Source of the DNA: Microbacterium sp. zg-B185
GTDB taxonomy: Bacteria; Actinomycetota; Actinomycetes; Actinomycetales; Microbacteriaceae
Assembly: GCF_030246885.1 (NCBI RefSeq)
Contig: NZ_CP126739.1
Location: 1,674,001-1,738,000 of the forward strand
Reading direction: 5' to 3'
DNA: 64,000 nt
A program made the translations under genes and the position numbers. Below the pieces are notes generated by a model that was not told where the DNA came from, ran no database searches, and saw only the letters and a program-made list of their open reading frames with translations. Of the stretch, positions 63,730 to 64,000 are shown one piece after another (position 1 is the stretch's first letter; every line of letters begins with the position of its first letter).

Positions 63730-64000
63730 TCAGAGCGCGTGCAGGGGCTTGCCGGCCAGGGCGAGGAACGCCTCGCCGAGGGCCTCGCTCTGGGTCGGAT
63801 GCGCGTGGATGAACGGCGCGATGTCTTCGGGGTGCGCCTCCCAGCCGACGGCCAGCTGCCCCTCGGTGATGAGCTCGCCGACCCGGTCGCCCACCAGGTG
63901 GACGCCGATCACGGGCCCGTCCTTGCGCCGGACCACCTTGACCAGCCCGGCCGTGCCGAGGATCTCGCTCTTGCCGTTGCCGGCCAGGTTGTACTCGTAG
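63730..64000 (-). CDS. lpdA: Dihydrolipoyl dehydrogenase, C-terminal part (runs off the window)
   Basis: The last 89 codons plus stop (frame starting at 63999). The E3 dimerisation domain is recognisable: LVKVVRRKDGPVIGVHLVGD, GWEAHPEDIAPFIHAHPTQS with the catalytic His of the active-site base in HAHPT, and ALGEAFLALAG at the end. It reoxidises dihydrolipoyl groups with FAD and NAD in the 2-oxo-acid dehydrogenase complexes. The gene lies upstream of sucB on the same strand, 73 bases away. Confidence 0.95.
   Translation of the reverse strand, partial: YEYNLAGNGKSEILGTAGLVKVVRRKDGPVIGVHLVGDRVGELITEGQLAVGWEAHPEDIAPFIHAHPTQSEALGEAFLALAGKPLHAL

Overview
The window reads as a high-GC actinobacterial chromosome, most probably Microbacteriaceae (Microbacterium-like). 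The signs are the strong G/C bias, many GTG starts with ATGA/GTGA overlaps, lipoprotein solute-binding proteins, a CUT1 sugar importer without its own ATPase, and the right-hand core block glnA - RDD protein - DUF4191 membrane protein - sucB - lpdA. The taxon is inferred from gene content and was not tested by a search.

Left flank (1-7.6 kb): the 5' part of narG on the minus strand, then a tight plus-strand operon of a BKACE-family enzyme, a nitrate/sulfonate-type ABC importer (lipoprotein, two permeases, ATPase), a fumarylacetoacetate-hydrolase-family enzyme and a GntR regulator. It looks like uptake and C-C cleavage of an unidentified organic acid.

Centre (7.6-57.7 kb): a mosaic accessory region. 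Its left edge carries an excisionase/integrase pair beside a short copy of a glnA 3' end (about 7632-7657). The intact glnA lies at the other edge (57767-59191), and both edges carry similar TGTCCG repeats. Inside are decayed integrases, a second excisionase/integrase pair beside a tRNA 3'-end fragment plus terminator (10463-10529) that is repeated at 45629, and three tRNA-Ala-like T-arm copies (32416, 45774, 52006) ending at a nearly complete tRNA-Ala. Cargo in order: (i) a glucuronide system (CUT1 importer, LacI regulator, uncharacterised TIM-barrel-like protein, beta-glucuronidase, uronate isomerase, fructuronate reductase, ManD-type mannonate dehydratase, gluconokinase-type kinase); (ii) a nitrilase with an AraC regulator; (iii) an MAB_1171c-like membrane protein with an alpha/beta hydrolase; (iv) a sugar operon with SorC regulator, ribulose-phosphate-3-epimerase-like protein, ribose-type ABC importer, SIS isomerase, xylulokinase-like kinase, transaldolase-like aldolase and Gfo/Idh/MocA oxidoreductase; (v) a wrecked stretch with an SDR relic, a truncated IS3-family element and a truncated, frameshifted DNA methyltransferase; (vi) a small module of unknown proteins containing a caspase/CHAT-like candidate peptidase divergent from an 889-residue protein; (vii) further unknown proteins with a CHAT-domain relic and an internal 78-bp duplication.

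Right flank (57.7-64 kb): conserved housekeeping genes: glnA, RDD membrane protein, DUF4191 protein, a membrane-anchored protein of unknown role, sucB (two lipoyl domains) and the 3' end of lpdA.

Most interesting: the nested, tandemly accreted islands defined by glnA and tRNA-Ala attachment relics, and the candidate peptidase / large-protein module at 45.9-51.5 kb, which could be an undescribed defence or cell-killing system.
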